Positions 17,730 to 26,463 of a stretch of DNA of 64,000 nucleotides are shown here, in pieces. The stretch lies in the NCBI GenBank assembly GCA_013178185.1, contig JABLXC010000002.1, forward strand, positions 62,001-126,000. Direction: 5' to 3'. This DNA comes from Anaerolineae bacterium. GTDB taxonomy: Bacteria; Chloroflexota; Anaerolineae; Anaerolineales; Anaerolineaceae. The translations under genes were made by a program, and so were the position numbers. The stretch's first letter is position 1. Each line of letters starts with the position of its first letter. Below the pieces are notes generated by a model, which ran no database searches, had not been told where the DNA came from, and saw nothing but the letters and a program-made list of their open reading frames with translations.

Positions 17730-19682
17730 TTAGCGCAAAGAATCCAGCCAGGCCTGGAACATCAAGATATCCCACAGGTGATAATGCCAGTTTCCACGGC
17801 CTGCCAGGTAGTTTGACCAGGCTTCACGAATGAGCTCGGCTTTAAAATACCCCTCCTGCTGCAATCTGGTTTCGTCAAGGAGCGCCTCCGCCCAATCCCG
17901 CAGCGGGCCACGCAGCCAGTGATCGATTGGCACGCCGAATCCCATCTTGGGACGTTCGATCAGCGCCTGCGGGACATAGCGGTACAAGACCTGGCGGAGC
18001 AGCCATTTACTTTGACCGTGGCGGACTTTCATAGAAAGGGGCAATCGCCAGGCGAATTCAACCACCCGATGATCGTCCAACAGAGGGACGCGCGCTTCCA
18101 GGCTGACCCCCATACTGGCGCGGTCCACCTTGACCAGGATATCGTCCGGCAGATAGCTGACCAGGTCCAGCGCCATCATCCAGGGCACAAAATCATCAAT
18201 CTTCGGCCATTGCGCCGGATCATTGACCAGGGTGGCCGGTTCATGCCCGCCAATGACGATTTCCTCCGGCTCCATCCAATGTGAAATCAGCCGCTTATAG
18301 ACCCCCTGCCCGTCCTTACATGCCATCACCGACCTGAGCTTGTGAATCTTGTCGGCAACCAGCGTCTGTCGCAGGCCAGGCGGCAAAACTGGCTCCAGGG
18401 TGCGCAAGACGCCCCGCCATTGCTCCACAGAGGGCAGCCCCAAAAGCCAGGCCAGCGCGCGGCGGGCATCGTGGGGTAGCCAGCCCATCCAGCGCCACAA
18501 CGTTTTCGAAAAGGTATAGCGAGGATAACCGGCAAAGAGCTCGTCACCTCCATCGCCCGAAAGGCTGACGGTTACGTGCTGGCGCGCCAGTTGGGCGACA
18601 AGGAAAGTGGGAATTTGAGAAGAATCGGAATAAGGCTCATCGTACAACGACGGAAGGCAAGGGATGACATCCATCGCCTCTTTGGGTGTAACATACAGTT
18701 CGGTGTGATCGGTTCCCAGATGCTTTGCCACTGCCTTCGCATGTTGGGCTTCGTCATAGGTTTCTTCCCAAAAGCCAATCGAAAAAGTTTTCACCGGGTT
18801 TGCGCTCTGGCTTTGCATCATCGCCACAATCGTCGAAGAATCCACACCACCCGAAAGAAAAGCGCCCAACGGAACATCCGCGATCATCCGGAGCCGGACC
18901 GACTCCCGCAGGAGCGCCTCCAATTGGTCAGCGGCTTCTTCTGCATCGCCCTCAAAGGGATGGGAATAGCCGTACTCAGCAACCTCCAGGGCTGACCAGT
19001 ACGGGGTCAACCGGGTGGAGCGGTCTGCGAAATTGACTTGCAGAATACAGCCTTGTTTGAGCTTTGAGATGCCCTTGTAAATGGAGCGGGGAGCCATGAT
19101 GTAGTTGTGTCGCAATAACAGGGTGAGCGCGTCGCGGTCAATTTCGGACTGAAAGGCAGGATGAGCGCGCAGGGTCTTTAACTCCGACCCAAAGGCAAAA
19201 ACGCCGTTCAACCAGCCATAATAGAGGGGTTTCACGCCAATGCGGTCACGAACCAGGTACAACTGCCGTTCGCGAGAATCCCACAGGGCGAAGGCGAACA
19301 TGCCGTTCAGCCGTTTTACTGCCGCCGCAATGCCCCATTGATCGAAAGCCGCCAGCATTACCTCAGTATCGGAACGCCCTCGAAAAGCATGGCCGAGATT
19401 TACCAGTTCCTGGCGCAATGTCTCAAAGTTATAGATCTCGCCATTAAAGACGATCACAAAACGGCCATCCATCGAGGTCATCGGCTGACGACCTGTCGGG
19501 GTGAGATCGAGAATAGCCAGACGACGGAACCCCAATGCCAGGCCGCATTGCTCATCCACCCAGGTCCCATGATCATCGGGGCCGCGGTGGATGATCTCGG
19601 TGGACATCTTTTTCACAATTGTTTCCAGGTATTCCGAGTCATGCTGCAGCGACGGGTCCCAGAAACCGGTGATTCCACACAT
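17730..19682 (-). CDS. asnB: Glutamine-dependent asparagine synthase / amidotransferase
   Basis: 650 residues. The start is set at MCGITGF because Cys2 is the nucleophile of the class II glutaminase domain; upstream in-frame codons are non-homologous. The N-terminal Ntn domain (1 to about 210) has RGPDDHGTW and FNGEIYN. The C-terminal ATP-pyrophosphatase domain has FLSGGVDSSTIVAMM and SLSGDGGDELFAGYPRY. It could make asparagine. Lying between glycosyltransferases in a cluster with uronic-acid enzymes, it may instead amidate a uronic acid of the polysaccharide, as WbpS-type proteins are thought to do in Pseudomonas O-antigen. That alternative is inference. Confidence 0.9.
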   Translation of the reverse strand: MCGITGFWDPSLQHDSEYLETIVKKMSTEIIHRGPDDHGTWVDEQCGLALGFRRLAILDLTPTGRQPMTSMDGRFVIVFNGEIYNFETLRQELVNLGHAFRGRSDTEVMLAAFDQWGIAAAVKRLNGMFAFALWDSRERQLYLVRDRIGVKPLYYGWLNGVFAFGSELKTLRAHPAFQSEIDRDALTLLLRHNYIMAPRSIYKGISKLKQGCILQVNFADRSTRLTPYWSALEVAEYGYSHPFEGDAEEAADQLEALLRESVRLRMIADVPLGAFLSGGVDSSTIVAMMQSQSANPVKTFSIGFWEETYDEAQHAKAVAKHLGTDHTELYVTPKEAMDVIPCLPSLYDEPYSDSSQIPTFLVAQLARQHVTVSLSGDGGDELFAGYPRYTFSKTLWRWMGWLPHDARRALAWLLGLPSVEQWRGVLRTLEPVLPPGLRQTLVADKIHKLRSVMACKDGQGVYKRLISHWMEPEEIVIGGHEPATLVNDPAQWPKIDDFVPWMMALDLVSYLPDDILVKVDRASMGVSLEARVPLLDDHRVVEFAWRLPLSMKVRHGQSKWLLRQVLYRYVPQALIERPKMGFGVPIDHWLRGPLRDWAEALLDETRLQQEGYFKAELIREAWSNYLAGRGNWHYHLWDILMFQAWLDSLR

Positions 19683-19787
19683 AAATATCTGCCTTAATAG
19701 ACGAGGATGGTCATTCCGTAAAAAGAGCCTGCGCAAGCGCCTGGCTCTGTTTCCAATCTATGTGGATTATAAATCAGAAATTCAACC

Positions 19788-20939
19788 TTATGCAGAAATG
19801 CCCGCAGCCGCGAAGTAAAGCGCCTGATAGCAAGATACCATGGCCGCAAGGCTATAGTTTTCGATTACCCGCTGGCGGGCTGCCTGGGAAAGAGCATGGC
19901 GGTCTTCTGAATCCATTTCCAGTATTTTCAACATGGCGCCAGCAAGCGCCTGCGCGTTGTGGGGCGGGACGATCAAACCGGTGTCGGCGATAATGGCAGC
20001 CGAATCGCCTACATCGGTTGCAACACAAGGGACGCCGCAAGCCATGGCTTCGCCAATCACGTTTGGAAAGGCTTCTCCATACTCCGAGGCGCTGACCGCC
20101 AGGTCCAGGGCTGCCGTCAGGCGCGGCATGTCAACCCGTCGGCCCAGCAAGTGAAAATGATCACTCTGACCCGTCTCTACAATCCATCCCGCCAGTGCCG
20201 GGTTTTGCCAAATAACGCCCTCGCCACACAAAAGAAAATGAACGCCAGCCCGGCGTTCCAATAGGAGATTGGCTGCCCGGATAAAGTTGTGGTGGTCCTT
20301 CTGCGGATCAAAGCGGGCAAAAAAACCAACCACTTCTGTCTCCGGTGATAAGTTCAACTCCTGCCGCACCCAAAGGCGAGCAGATGCATCCGGCTTGAAC
20401 TTTTCCACGTCAAAGCCGTTAGGGATGACGACAAACTTCTGAGCCTGGTAACCCAGGCCGATATGAACGAGGCGGGCAGCCTCGGAACACGAGACAATAC
20501 GAGCTGGCAATCCCCTTGAGAGGTGCGCCAAAAGTCTGACGATCAGGATGGTGCGCCGCTTGCTGGCCCCAGGGACGAGAACGCTGTTGCGAATGCCCCA
20601 GATCACCGGCGCCCGCCCCGCCAGGCGGGCTGCTATACTCCCCACCAGGTCCGCATGGTACATCCAGGTCTGCACAACATCAGGATGGAAGGTTCTTAAA
20701 ATACGCGCCAGCCGCAAGACGCTCATGGGATTCGGAAAGCCAACGCGCATTCCCAGAGTGGAAACCGGAATACCCAGTTTGGTAAGCTGGTCTGCCACCT
20801 GACCTGCAGTAGTCAATGAAATCACCTCGTGCTTGAAACGCCGCTGATCCATCTCGACCAGCAGCCTGGCAAGCACCAGTTCGGCGCCGCCGGTATCGAG
20901 ATCGGTGATCACATGAGCAACCCGCAGCTGCGCCGCCAT
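19788..20939 (-). CDS. Glycosyltransferase family 4 protein
   Basis: 383 residues, GT-B fold. It begins RVAHVITDLDTGGAEL, with the Gly-Gly-Ala acceptor loop typical of capsule GT4 enzymes. The donor domain (from about residue 195) has VVGFFARFDPQKDHHNF, and the E-x7-E motif is intact (YGEAFPNVIGEAMACG). A gap of 105 bases separates it from asnB downstream. It is the most upstream gene of the polysaccharide block and starts only six bases after the uracil-DNA glycosylase gene ends. Confidence 0.87.
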   Translation of the reverse strand: MAAQLRVAHVITDLDTGGAELVLARLLVEMDQRRFKHEVISLTTAGQVADQLTKLGIPVSTLGMRVGFPNPMSVLRLARILRTFHPDVVQTWMYHADLVGSIAARLAGRAPVIWGIRNSVLVPGASKRRTILIVRLLAHLSRGLPARIVSCSEAARLVHIGLGYQAQKFVVIPNGFDVEKFKPDASARLWVRQELNLSPETEVVGFFARFDPQKDHHNFIRAANLLLERRAGVHFLLCGEGVIWQNPALAGWIVETGQSDHFHLLGRRVDMPRLTAALDLAVSASEYGEAFPNVIGEAMACGVPCVATDVGDSAAIIADTGLIVPPHNAQALAGAMLKILEMDSEDRHALSQAARQRVIENYSLAAMVSCYQALYFAAAGISA

Positions 20940-20945
20940 AAAACC

Positions 20946-21596
20946 CTAAAACAGGCTCAGTTGAGTTGGTTTCTCGTCTTCGGGCTTTTCCGGTACAGCC
21001 AGCGGCTGCACGGGCGCAGCCTGAACATCCCGCTTCCGGTGCGCCTGATCCAGCCATTCCGCCAGGTGGGCAAAATCCCGCTCGACGGTGGTCTTGAGTG
21101 ATGGCTGATGCAGAGCTGCAGCCGGGTGGTACATCGGGATGATCAGGCGGTCCTTGACCCAGCGGGGCTTTCCATGCACGTCGCTGATGCGAACGTTCGG
21201 AATAAAACGAGCCATCGAAAAACGCCCCAGTGTAACAATCGCCAGCGGGTTGATCGTCCTGATCTGTTCTTCAAGGTAATCATTGCAAGCCGAAAGTTCT
21301 TCGGGCATAGGATCGCGGTTGCCAGGGGGGCGGCATTTAACAACATTGGTGATAAAGACCTCCGAGCGCTTCAGCCCGCCTTTTTCCAGCAATTCATCCA
21401 GGAACTTTCCGGCAGAGCCAACAAAGGGCCTGCCTTGCTCATTTTCATAAAAACCGGGGCCCTCGCCGATCAACATCACCTCCGCGTTCACGGGACCTTC
21501 GCCCGGAACGCCATTTTTACGCGAGAAGTGCAAACTGCATTTGTTGCATTCCCTAACCTGACGAGCGATCTCTTGCAAGACCTCGGTTGCATCCAT
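20946..21596 (-). CDS. Uracil-DNA glycosylase, family 4 (4Fe-4S)
   Basis: 216 residues. Removes uracil from DNA. The first two iron-sulfur Cys are in VRECNKCSLHFSRK, and a further one is in NVVKCRPPGNRDP. The catalytic GEGPGFYENEQGRPFVG is near residue 50, and MYHPAAALHQP supplies the His loop. Start at ATG 21596 because AGGAGG lies nine bases before it. The upstream ATG at 21614 overlaps the RimI stop and would put that ribosome site inside the gene. Confidence 0.93.
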   Translation of the reverse strand: MDATEVLQEIARQVRECNKCSLHFSRKNGVPGEGPVNAEVMLIGEGPGFYENEQGRPFVGSAGKFLDELLEKGGLKRSEVFITNVVKCRPPGNRDPMPEELSACNDYLEEQIRTINPLAIVTLGRFSMARFIPNVRISDVHGKPRWVKDRLIIPMYHPAAALHQPSLKTTVERDFAHLAEWLDQAHRKRDVQAAPVQPLAVPEKPEDEKPTQLSLF

Positions 21597-21610
21597 CGTT
21601 AAGAACCTCC

Positions 21611-22138
21611 TCATCCCCTTAATATCTGTTTCAAATGTTCTGGTTGAATCTCTGGCAACGTCATTAGAATCGCATCTTCAAAATTGTCCTTGTAATAGCG
21701 CGGGCGGATCCCCACTTCCTCGTATCCAAACTCGTAATAAAGCCGTTGCGCGGCAACATTTCCACGGCGCACCTCCAGGTGAGAAACCCGCGCCCCTTCT
21801 TCGAACAATTCTAATAATCCGTATGCCAGCAAACGCCGCGCCAGCGAGCGCCTGCGATAGGCCGGATCAACAGCAATCGTCGCAACATGGGCTTCATCAA
21901 CCACCAGCCAGATGACCATCATTCCCACGATTTTTGTGGTTCCTTCGGTGCTGACCGATTCGCATACCCAGGAGCGGGAATTTTGGTTCTGAGTCAGCTC
22001 AAAACGGAACGATCGTTCAGACCACGGCAGGCTGAAAGAGACCTGGTCAATCGCAACAACTTGAGGAATATCCTCCAGCCGCATCCGGCGGATTCGGAAA
22101 CTCAATTTTTCCTGGCCCTGGGCGCTCTCATTCTCCAT
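21611..22138 (-). CDS. rimI: Ribosomal-protein-alanine N-acetyltransferase RimI-like (GNAT)
   Basis: 175 residues. GNAT fold with acetyl-CoA motif A in VATIAVDPAYRRRSLARRLL and the RimI-like segment LEVRRGNVAAQRLYYEFGYEEVG. Start at ATG 22138, which overlaps the TsaB stop (ATGGAGAATGA). The longer upstream frame lies inside tsaB. Co-transcription with tsaB and tsaE is a common arrangement. Confidence 0.9.
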   Translation of the reverse strand: MENESAQGQEKLSFRIRRMRLEDIPQVVAIDQVSFSLPWSERSFRFELTQNQNSRSWVCESVSTEGTTKIVGMMVIWLVVDEAHVATIAVDPAYRRRSLARRLLAYGLLELFEEGARVSHLEVRRGNVAAQRLYYEFGYEEVGIRPRYYKDNFEDAILMTLPEIQPEHLKQILRG

Positions 22139-22790
22139 CTGCCACACGTAAGTAAATAGGAGATAACGTAGCCACGTTATCCGGCTTCTTGTCTTGAAGC
22201 CGCTGCCATGCCAGTTCGGCCAGGCAAGCTGGCCGCCGAAGGCACAACGCTGCAGAAGCCAGGTTGACATTGCGATATTTACGAGCCAGCATCTGGCGGC
22301 TTTGCAAATCCAATTCTCCGCAGATGTAGGTGGGCTTGTGAATCTGGCGAGCCAGTTCCTCTGTGGTCATAATCACCGGCTGTCCTTCAGGCTTCCAGCG
22401 CCGGTTTTGAACCTGATACCAGCCAACAGCCAGGCGCTGTCGCCCGGCGTTCAATACAGCTACCATCGGCATATCCAGGATGGGTTGGGCCGAAGCGAGG
22501 ATATCGAGGGTGGGAACGCCTGCTACCGGGATGTGCAAAGCCATCGCCATGCCCTTGGCGACCGCCAGGCCAATTCGCAGACCGGTGAAGGAACCCGGCC
22601 CCAGCGCGACTGCAAGACCGCTCAACTGCTGCGATTTTACTCCACAACGCAACAGCAACTGCTGGATGGCAGGTGAAAGTTCAATGGTATGGTGATTCTG
22701 TGAACGCCAAATCGATTCGGCGATGATCGTGCTACCATCAAATAAAGCCAGACCGATCATCTGTGTGGATGTATCAATAGCCAATAACAT
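22128..22790 (-). CDS. tsaB: tRNA threonylcarbamoyladenosine biosynthesis protein TsaB
   Basis: 220 residues, ASKHA fold, partner of TsaD and TsaE in t6A37 modification of tRNAs that read ANN codons. Starts MLLAIDTSTQMIGLALFDG, with the family motif ALGPGSFTGLRIGLAVAKG around residue 65. Located between tsaE (3 bases upstream) and rimI. tsaD is not in the window. Confidence 0.94.
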   Translation of the reverse strand: MLLAIDTSTQMIGLALFDGSTIIAESIWRSQNHHTIELSPAIQQLLLRCGVKSQQLSGLAVALGPGSFTGLRIGLAVAKGMAMALHIPVAGVPTLDILASAQPILDMPMVAVLNAGRQRLAVGWYQVQNRRWKPEGQPVIMTTEELARQIHKPTYICGELDLQSRQMLARKYRNVNLASAALCLRRPACLAELAWQRLQDKKPDNVATLSPIYLRVADGE

Positions 22791-22793
22791 CTT

Positions 22794-23291
22794 TCACCCT
22801 CCACCGAAAGCGCGCCGACGCAGTTCGACCACCATCGTCTCGTAACGGTCTCCCCTGGGGGATAAAATCATATTCCGGTGTTCTTCTGCAACCCAGCGAA
22901 GCTGAATGAAAAGGCGGTCTGATGGCAAGGCTTTTTCAATCCGCTCCGGCCACTCAACAATCAGCGGGCCGTTTTCCAGCATAGTATCCAGGTCGAGGTC
23001 CTCTGCTTCCATCGAATTTTCCAACCGGTAAGCGTCTAAATGATAAAGATTCTCCTGCGTAGGCCGGCGATAAACGTTCACCAGCACAAACGTCGGGCTG
23101 GTAACCTGATCCAGTGAACCCCATCCCTGTGCTAATCCCTGTACAAAGGTCGTCTTGCCCGCCCCTAAATCCCCCGAAAGACACACCAGGTCCCCCGGGT
23201 TCAACAACCCACCGAGCCGCATTCCAATCCGGCGGGTCTGTTCGGGGCTGCGGCTAAAAAACTCCAGGTTGTTAGGAGCTAGAATTGGCAT
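22794..23291 (-). CDS. tsaE: tRNA threonylcarbamoyladenosine biosynthesis ATPase TsaE
   Basis: 165 residues. P-loop ATPase required for t6A synthesis. Walker A in LSGDLGAGKTTFVQGLA, then SPTFVLVNVY, HLDAYRLE and VEWPERIE, all family-typical. It heads the tsaE-tsaB-rimI-udg block. There is no ribosome binding site in front of the ATG; instead a TATAAT box lies six bases upstream, suggesting a leaderless transcript. Confidence 0.94.
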   Translation of the reverse strand: MPILAPNNLEFFSRSPEQTRRIGMRLGGLLNPGDLVCLSGDLGAGKTTFVQGLAQGWGSLDQVTSPTFVLVNVYRRPTQENLYHLDAYRLENSMEAEDLDLDTMLENGPLIVEWPERIEKALPSDRLFIQLRWVAEEHRNMILSPRGDRYETMVVELRRRAFGGG

Positions 23292-23297
23292 TTAAAA

Positions 23298-23326
23298 ATT
23301 ATACAGCCAATACCCAAAACCGTTAA
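23298..23326 (-). promoter_or_regulatory. Predicted promoter of tsaE block
   Basis: On the minus strand TTAACG (-35) and TATAAT (-10) are separated by exactly 17 bases. The -10 box ends six bases before the tsaE ATG at 23291, so transcription would begin at or next to the start codon. Confidence 0.55.
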
Positions 23327-23366
23327 ACAGTCACGAGGATGTTATTCAATTTTTTCCCTGGCAGGA

Positions 23367-23576
23367 TTATTGCGCCGGTCCTTCCGCATCGCGTTTGGGC
23401 AGATAGACCTTCATACGGCGCGCGAGCTCCCGGCGGGTGAGGAGTATCCGGTGACCGCACGTGAAACATTCCAGGCCGATATCCGCCCCTAACCGAACGA
23501 TTTTCCATTCATACCCGCCGCATGGATGCGGTTTTCGCAGGCGGACGTGGTCATCGAGTTGCAAATCTGGCAGCAT
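23367..23576 (-). CDS. DUF951 family small protein
   Basis: 69 residues. The signature [16 protein letters not shown] followed by [17 protein letters not shown] matches DUF951, a short beta-rich protein with conserved Cys found mainly in Gram-positives and Chloroflexota; its function is unknown. Start at ATG 23576. A TATAAT sequence (23588-23583 on the minus strand) lies six bases upstream and no ribosome site is visible. Confidence 0.88.
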   Translation of the reverse strand: MLPDLQLDDHVRLRKPHPCGGYEWKIVRLGADIGLECFTCGHRILLTRRELARRMKVYLPKRDAEGPAQ

Positions 23577-23626
23577 AATGCGATTATATCACCCGTGTTA
23601 TAATGAATTTTACAGGTAATCGTTCC

Positions 23627-23790
23627 AATTCTGTCATTTCGAAGCCTATCCCGAACGAAGGTGAGGGAGAGAGCGAAGCAAGGACTCAAGTGTCACGTGT
23701 GGTGGATGCCCTTGTCCACCATCTCGATGGAGCGGAGCGACTGAGAAATCTTGTTCTCAGCCAGGGAACCTTGTCTTCCAGTCAAAAAAT
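23627..23790. repeat. Dispersed repeat of the TGTCATTTCGA / GAGCGACTGAGAAATCTTG type
   Basis: CTGTCATTTCGAAG, GCGAAGCAAGGACT and GGAGCGACTGAGAAATCTTG are recognisable pieces of an intergenic element I recall from Chloroflexota and other environmental genomes. TCCACCATCTCGATGG suggests internal rearrangement. It separates a TATAAT box (23599-23604) from tyrA and keeps an open frame only by chance. Confidence 0.5.
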
Positions 23791-23806
23791 CCTCAGGAGA
23801 CCCGAA

Positions 23807-24787
23807 ATGGGTGTAGAGCTTACGATTATAGGACTTGGTCAGATTGGGGCCTCCATTGGGCTGGCGCTGGCCGACAAATCGCTGGAGATCAACCGCACCG
23901 GGCACGACGCAGACCCAGATGCAGCTGCCCGGGCGCAAAAAATAGGAGCTGTGGATCGAATCCAGCGCAATATCCACGCTGCCGTGGAAAAAGCGGATCT
24001 GGTCATCCTGGCTGTGGCCGCAGATCTGCTTCGCGAAACGCTGGAACTAATCCGGCAGGATTTGCAGCCCAACACCGTTGTGATGGATACATCAGCGCTT
24101 AGGGCTCAGGCAACCGCCTGGGCCGAAGAACTATTGCCAGCGGGACAAACTTTCGTGAGTTTTACCCCCATGATCAGCGCGGCGCACCTGGAAGAGACAG
24201 CGACCGGGATCGAAGCAGCACGGGCGGACCTTTTCAAGGACGCCGTCGTTTTAATCAACACTCCCGCCGCCAGCAACCCCGACGCGATCCGGGTTGCCAG
24301 TGAACTGGCGGGCATCCTGGGTTGCAAACCGCTCTTTGCGGACCTGCTGGAAGCAGAAGGACTGCTGGCTGCCAGCCACCTGTTGCCCTTCCTGGTGTCC
24401 GCCGCGCTGGTCAACGCCGCCACGCGCCAGCCCGGATGGCGGGAAGCCCGTAAACTGGCAGGCAGGGCTTTTCTGCAGATCAGCAAACCTTTACTGGAGA
24501 TGGATGGGGCGACCATGTTCGGGCAATCCGCCATCCTGAATCGAGAAAATGCTGTGCGCGTCCTGAATAATGTGGTGTCGGAAATTCTAACCATTCGAGA
24601 TCTGATCGAGAAAGGCGACAGCAAAGAACTGCATAAACTGCTGCACAACGCCGAACGTGAGCGCCAGGTATGGTGGAAACAACGGACAGCGGCAGATTGG
24701 GAGGAGAGGCCGTCCAGCGCTGGTATTCCAACCCCCGGCGAAACACTGGCGCGCTTCTTCGGCTTCAGGCGCAGAAAGTCGGAATAA
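23807..24787 (+). CDS. tyrA: Prephenate/arogenate dehydrogenase family protein
   Basis: 326 residues. NAD(P)-dependent oxidative decarboxylation of prephenate or arogenate in tyrosine synthesis. The Rossmann motif LTIIGLGQIGASIGLAL is at the N-terminus. The helical dimerisation domain (from about residue 165) holds EAEGLLAASHLLPFLVSAAL, with the His typical of TyrA. FTPMISAAH replaces the usual HPM motif (catalytic HPMAG-type His lost here), which is odd. Start at ATG 23807, preceded by AGGAGA at a spacing of 6; the longer frame reads through a repeat. Confidence 0.78.
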   Translation: MGVELTIIGLGQIGASIGLALADKSLEINRTGHDADPDAAARAQKIGAVDRIQRNIHAAVEKADLVILAVAADLLRETLELIRQDLQPNTVVMDTSALRAQATAWAEELLPAGQTFVSFTPMISAAHLEETATGIEAARADLFKDAVVLINTPAASNPDAIRVASELAGILGCKPLFADLLEAEGLLAASHLLPFLVSAALVNAATRQPGWREARKLAGRAFLQISKPLLEMDGATMFGQSAILNRENAVRVLNNVVSEILTIRDLIEKGDSKELHKLLHNAERERQVWWKQRTAADWEERPSSAGIPTPGETLARFFGFRRRKSE

Positions 24788-24810
24788 ATAAAAGTAAAAC
24801 GCCAACCATC

Positions 24811-25092
24811 ATGGAATGCTATTGTTATATTCTCGAATGTGCGGATGGCACTTACTACACCGGCTGGAGCACCGACCCGGCGCGGCGTGAAAAACAGCAC
24901 AATCAGGGTCGGGGCGCTCGCTACACGCGCACCCGCAGGCCGGTGCGATTGGTGTATGTAGAATTGCAGCCGGATCGGGCCAACGCGATGCGCAGGGAGA
25001 GAGCGCTCAAAGCCATGAGGCGCGAACAAAAACAAAAACTTATCGTCCAGCACACCTTGGAGGTGCCGCGTCACTCAACCGCCCGCCGGTGA
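24811..25092 (+). CDS. GIY-YIG nuclease family protein (UPF0213/YhbQ-like)
   Basis: 93 residues. A single GIY-YIG domain: CYCYILECADGTYYTGWSTD, then RGARYTRTRRPVRLVY and the conserved Glu region RERALKAMRREQK. Homologues of this size are structure-specific nucleases of uncertain role. ATG at 24811 begins the homology; the longer upstream frame overlaps tyrA. Confidence 0.9.
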   Translation: MECYCYILECADGTYYTGWSTDPARREKQHNQGRGARYTRTRRPVRLVYVELQPDRANAMRRERALKAMRREQKQKLIVQHTLEVPRHSTARR

Positions 25093-25206
25093 ACACGTAG
25101 AGTACGGCAAGAAGTTGGTTTTGCTGGCCAACATACCGAAGGCACCCATCGAGATGCCAGTCAGGGAGCAACAACCGGCCGCTTTAGCAGCCGAGAGGAG
25201 GAGAAA

Positions 25207-26076
25207 ATGTTGAAGACCGCCCGTTCGATCACTTTGGTTACCGCTGTTCTGGGGTTGGCGCTGGCTTCGCTGGCCTGTAACCTGCCAGGCAGCCAGGCGC
25301 CGCCCGAGGAACCCACCCCGTTCCCGGCGACGTCAACCACACAGAGCCAACAGCCCAGCCAGACCCCCATGCCGCTGCCCAGCGAGACTCCGTCCCCGGA
25401 TGTTCGCTTCGAGGGGATCTCTTTTTCATACGACGATTCCCTTGCCCGCGGGGTGAAAACTGCTATCGTCCCGGCCAGCCAGTATAGCGATGCCCCATCA
25501 TGGGACATCAACCCGGAATATTATGAAATCGAACTGGATGGCTATCTCTTACCGGAACACTTTCACAAACCGATGGTGCGGGTTTTTCCGGTAGAAGAAT
25601 ACCGGCAAGTCAGCCCGGCGGCTGGCGAGACGATAACGGCATTAAAAAGTTTTCTCAACCAGTGTCCACAAAGGCCAGAAGATATCCCCTTCTTGCCGCT
25701 CTGGAACGCCGCCCAAATGCTACAAGTCAAAGTTTCCTGCCTGGATTTTAAGAATGGACGAGGAGTGCGGTTTGCCACTCAATACGGGCAGGCCGCAAAT
25801 CCCATCAACAACCACGACCTGTTCTATACTTTCCAGGGGCTGACAACGGATGAGAAATACTATGTTTCGGTAGTCTTACCTCTCTCGCACCCCGATCTGC
25901 CGCCAAATGGGGACAACCCGCCTGGCGGAGACTGGGCCGCGTTTTCAGATCGGTTTGCAGAATATATTGAGAAGATGGAACAGCAGCTTGACCAGTATCC
26001 AGACGAAAGTTTTCATCCAGCATTCAATCTGCTGGATGATCTGATCAAAACGCTCGAAATAACACCAGGGGTTTAA
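25207..26076 (+). CDS. Putative lipoprotein, unknown function
   Basis: 289 residues. The N-terminal signal ends ALASLACNLPGS, with Cys24 as probable lipidation site; Ser at -3 is unusual for a lipobox. A Pro/Thr/Ser-rich spacer (about 30-62) is followed by a globular domain with no family I recognise. AGGAGGAG lies just before the ATG, so translation is probably strong. It is followed by a strong hairpin terminator. Confidence 0.75.
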   Translation: MLKTARSITLVTAVLGLALASLACNLPGSQAPPEEPTPFPATSTTQSQQPSQTPMPLPSETPSPDVRFEGISFSYDDSLARGVKTAIVPASQYSDAPSWDINPEYYEIELDGYLLPEHFHKPMVRVFPVEEYRQVSPAAGETITALKSFLNQCPQRPEDIPFLPLWNAAQMLQVKVSCLDFKNGRGVRFATQYGQAANPINNHDLFYTFQGLTTDEKYYVSVVLPLSHPDLPPNGDNPPGGDWAAFSDRFAEYIEKMEQQLDQYPDESFHPAFNLLDDLIKTLEITPGV

Positions 26077-26083
26077 AAAGCTT

Positions 26084-26116
26084 GAAAGCTCCGGGGACGC
26101 CGACCCCGGAGCTTTC
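26084..26116 (+). terminator. Hairpin terminator after lipoprotein gene
   Basis: A perfect 13-bp inverted repeat (GAAAGCTCCGGGG and its complement) with a 7-base loop, eight bases after the lipoprotein stop. The U-tract is weak (ATAAAGG follows), but the stem is very stable. Confidence 0.75.
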
Positions 26117-26328
26117 ATAAAGGAGGAGAAGAAGAGAAGTCGCCCTTACCAATATATTACCATTACCTCGATTCAGATACTTGACGTTTACTCTACGTTC
26201 AACCTACGCAAGCCCCACAATTCTGCAAATTTTGTCCAAAAAGGCCACTTAATCCGCCGAGGGTAAATCAGGAATAAGGCTGGCGGCCTGAAAACTGCCG
26301 CAGGTAAAATGGCTCGAAGATTCTTTGT
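26117..26328. other. Intergenic stretch without a gene
   Basis: About 210 bases between the terminator and the TATAAT box at 26329. Possible reading frames on either strand are short and not protein-like. I see no tRNA or repeat. Confidence 0.5.
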
Positions 26329-26463
26329 TATAATGACCGCTGGGAACACCGTTCGGTGAGACCCCGGCCTGGTTTCAATCATCCGTTCCTTCAACACTTA
26401 TTATCGAATTATTTCAAGCCAGGATCCGGCAAGCCCCACAAAGATGGTTAAGGAAAACAAAGC
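26329..26463 (+). promoter_or_regulatory. -10 box and structured 5' leader of the PII-like/exchanger operon
   Basis: TATAAT at 26329-26334 is followed by a leader of about 120 bases. It can fold as a small hairpin (CACC-GTTC-GGTG, 26347-26358) inside a GGG...CCC pair, and a longer helix between CCGGCCTGG (26364-26372) and CCAGG-AT-CCGG (26419-26429). No convincing -35 hexamer is present. It may be a cis-regulatory RNA; it does not match a riboswitch class I know. Confidence 0.35.

Noticed and set aside
24106-25074. Long minus-strand frame opposite tyrA and the GIY-YIG gene
   Set aside because: Shadow frame; both plus-strand genes have family motifs across the same bases.
26188-26397. Minus-strand frame of 69 codons in the gap before the PII-like gene
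   Set aside because: No homology, no ribosome site, and it runs across the TATAAT box and leader hairpins of the plus-strand operon.
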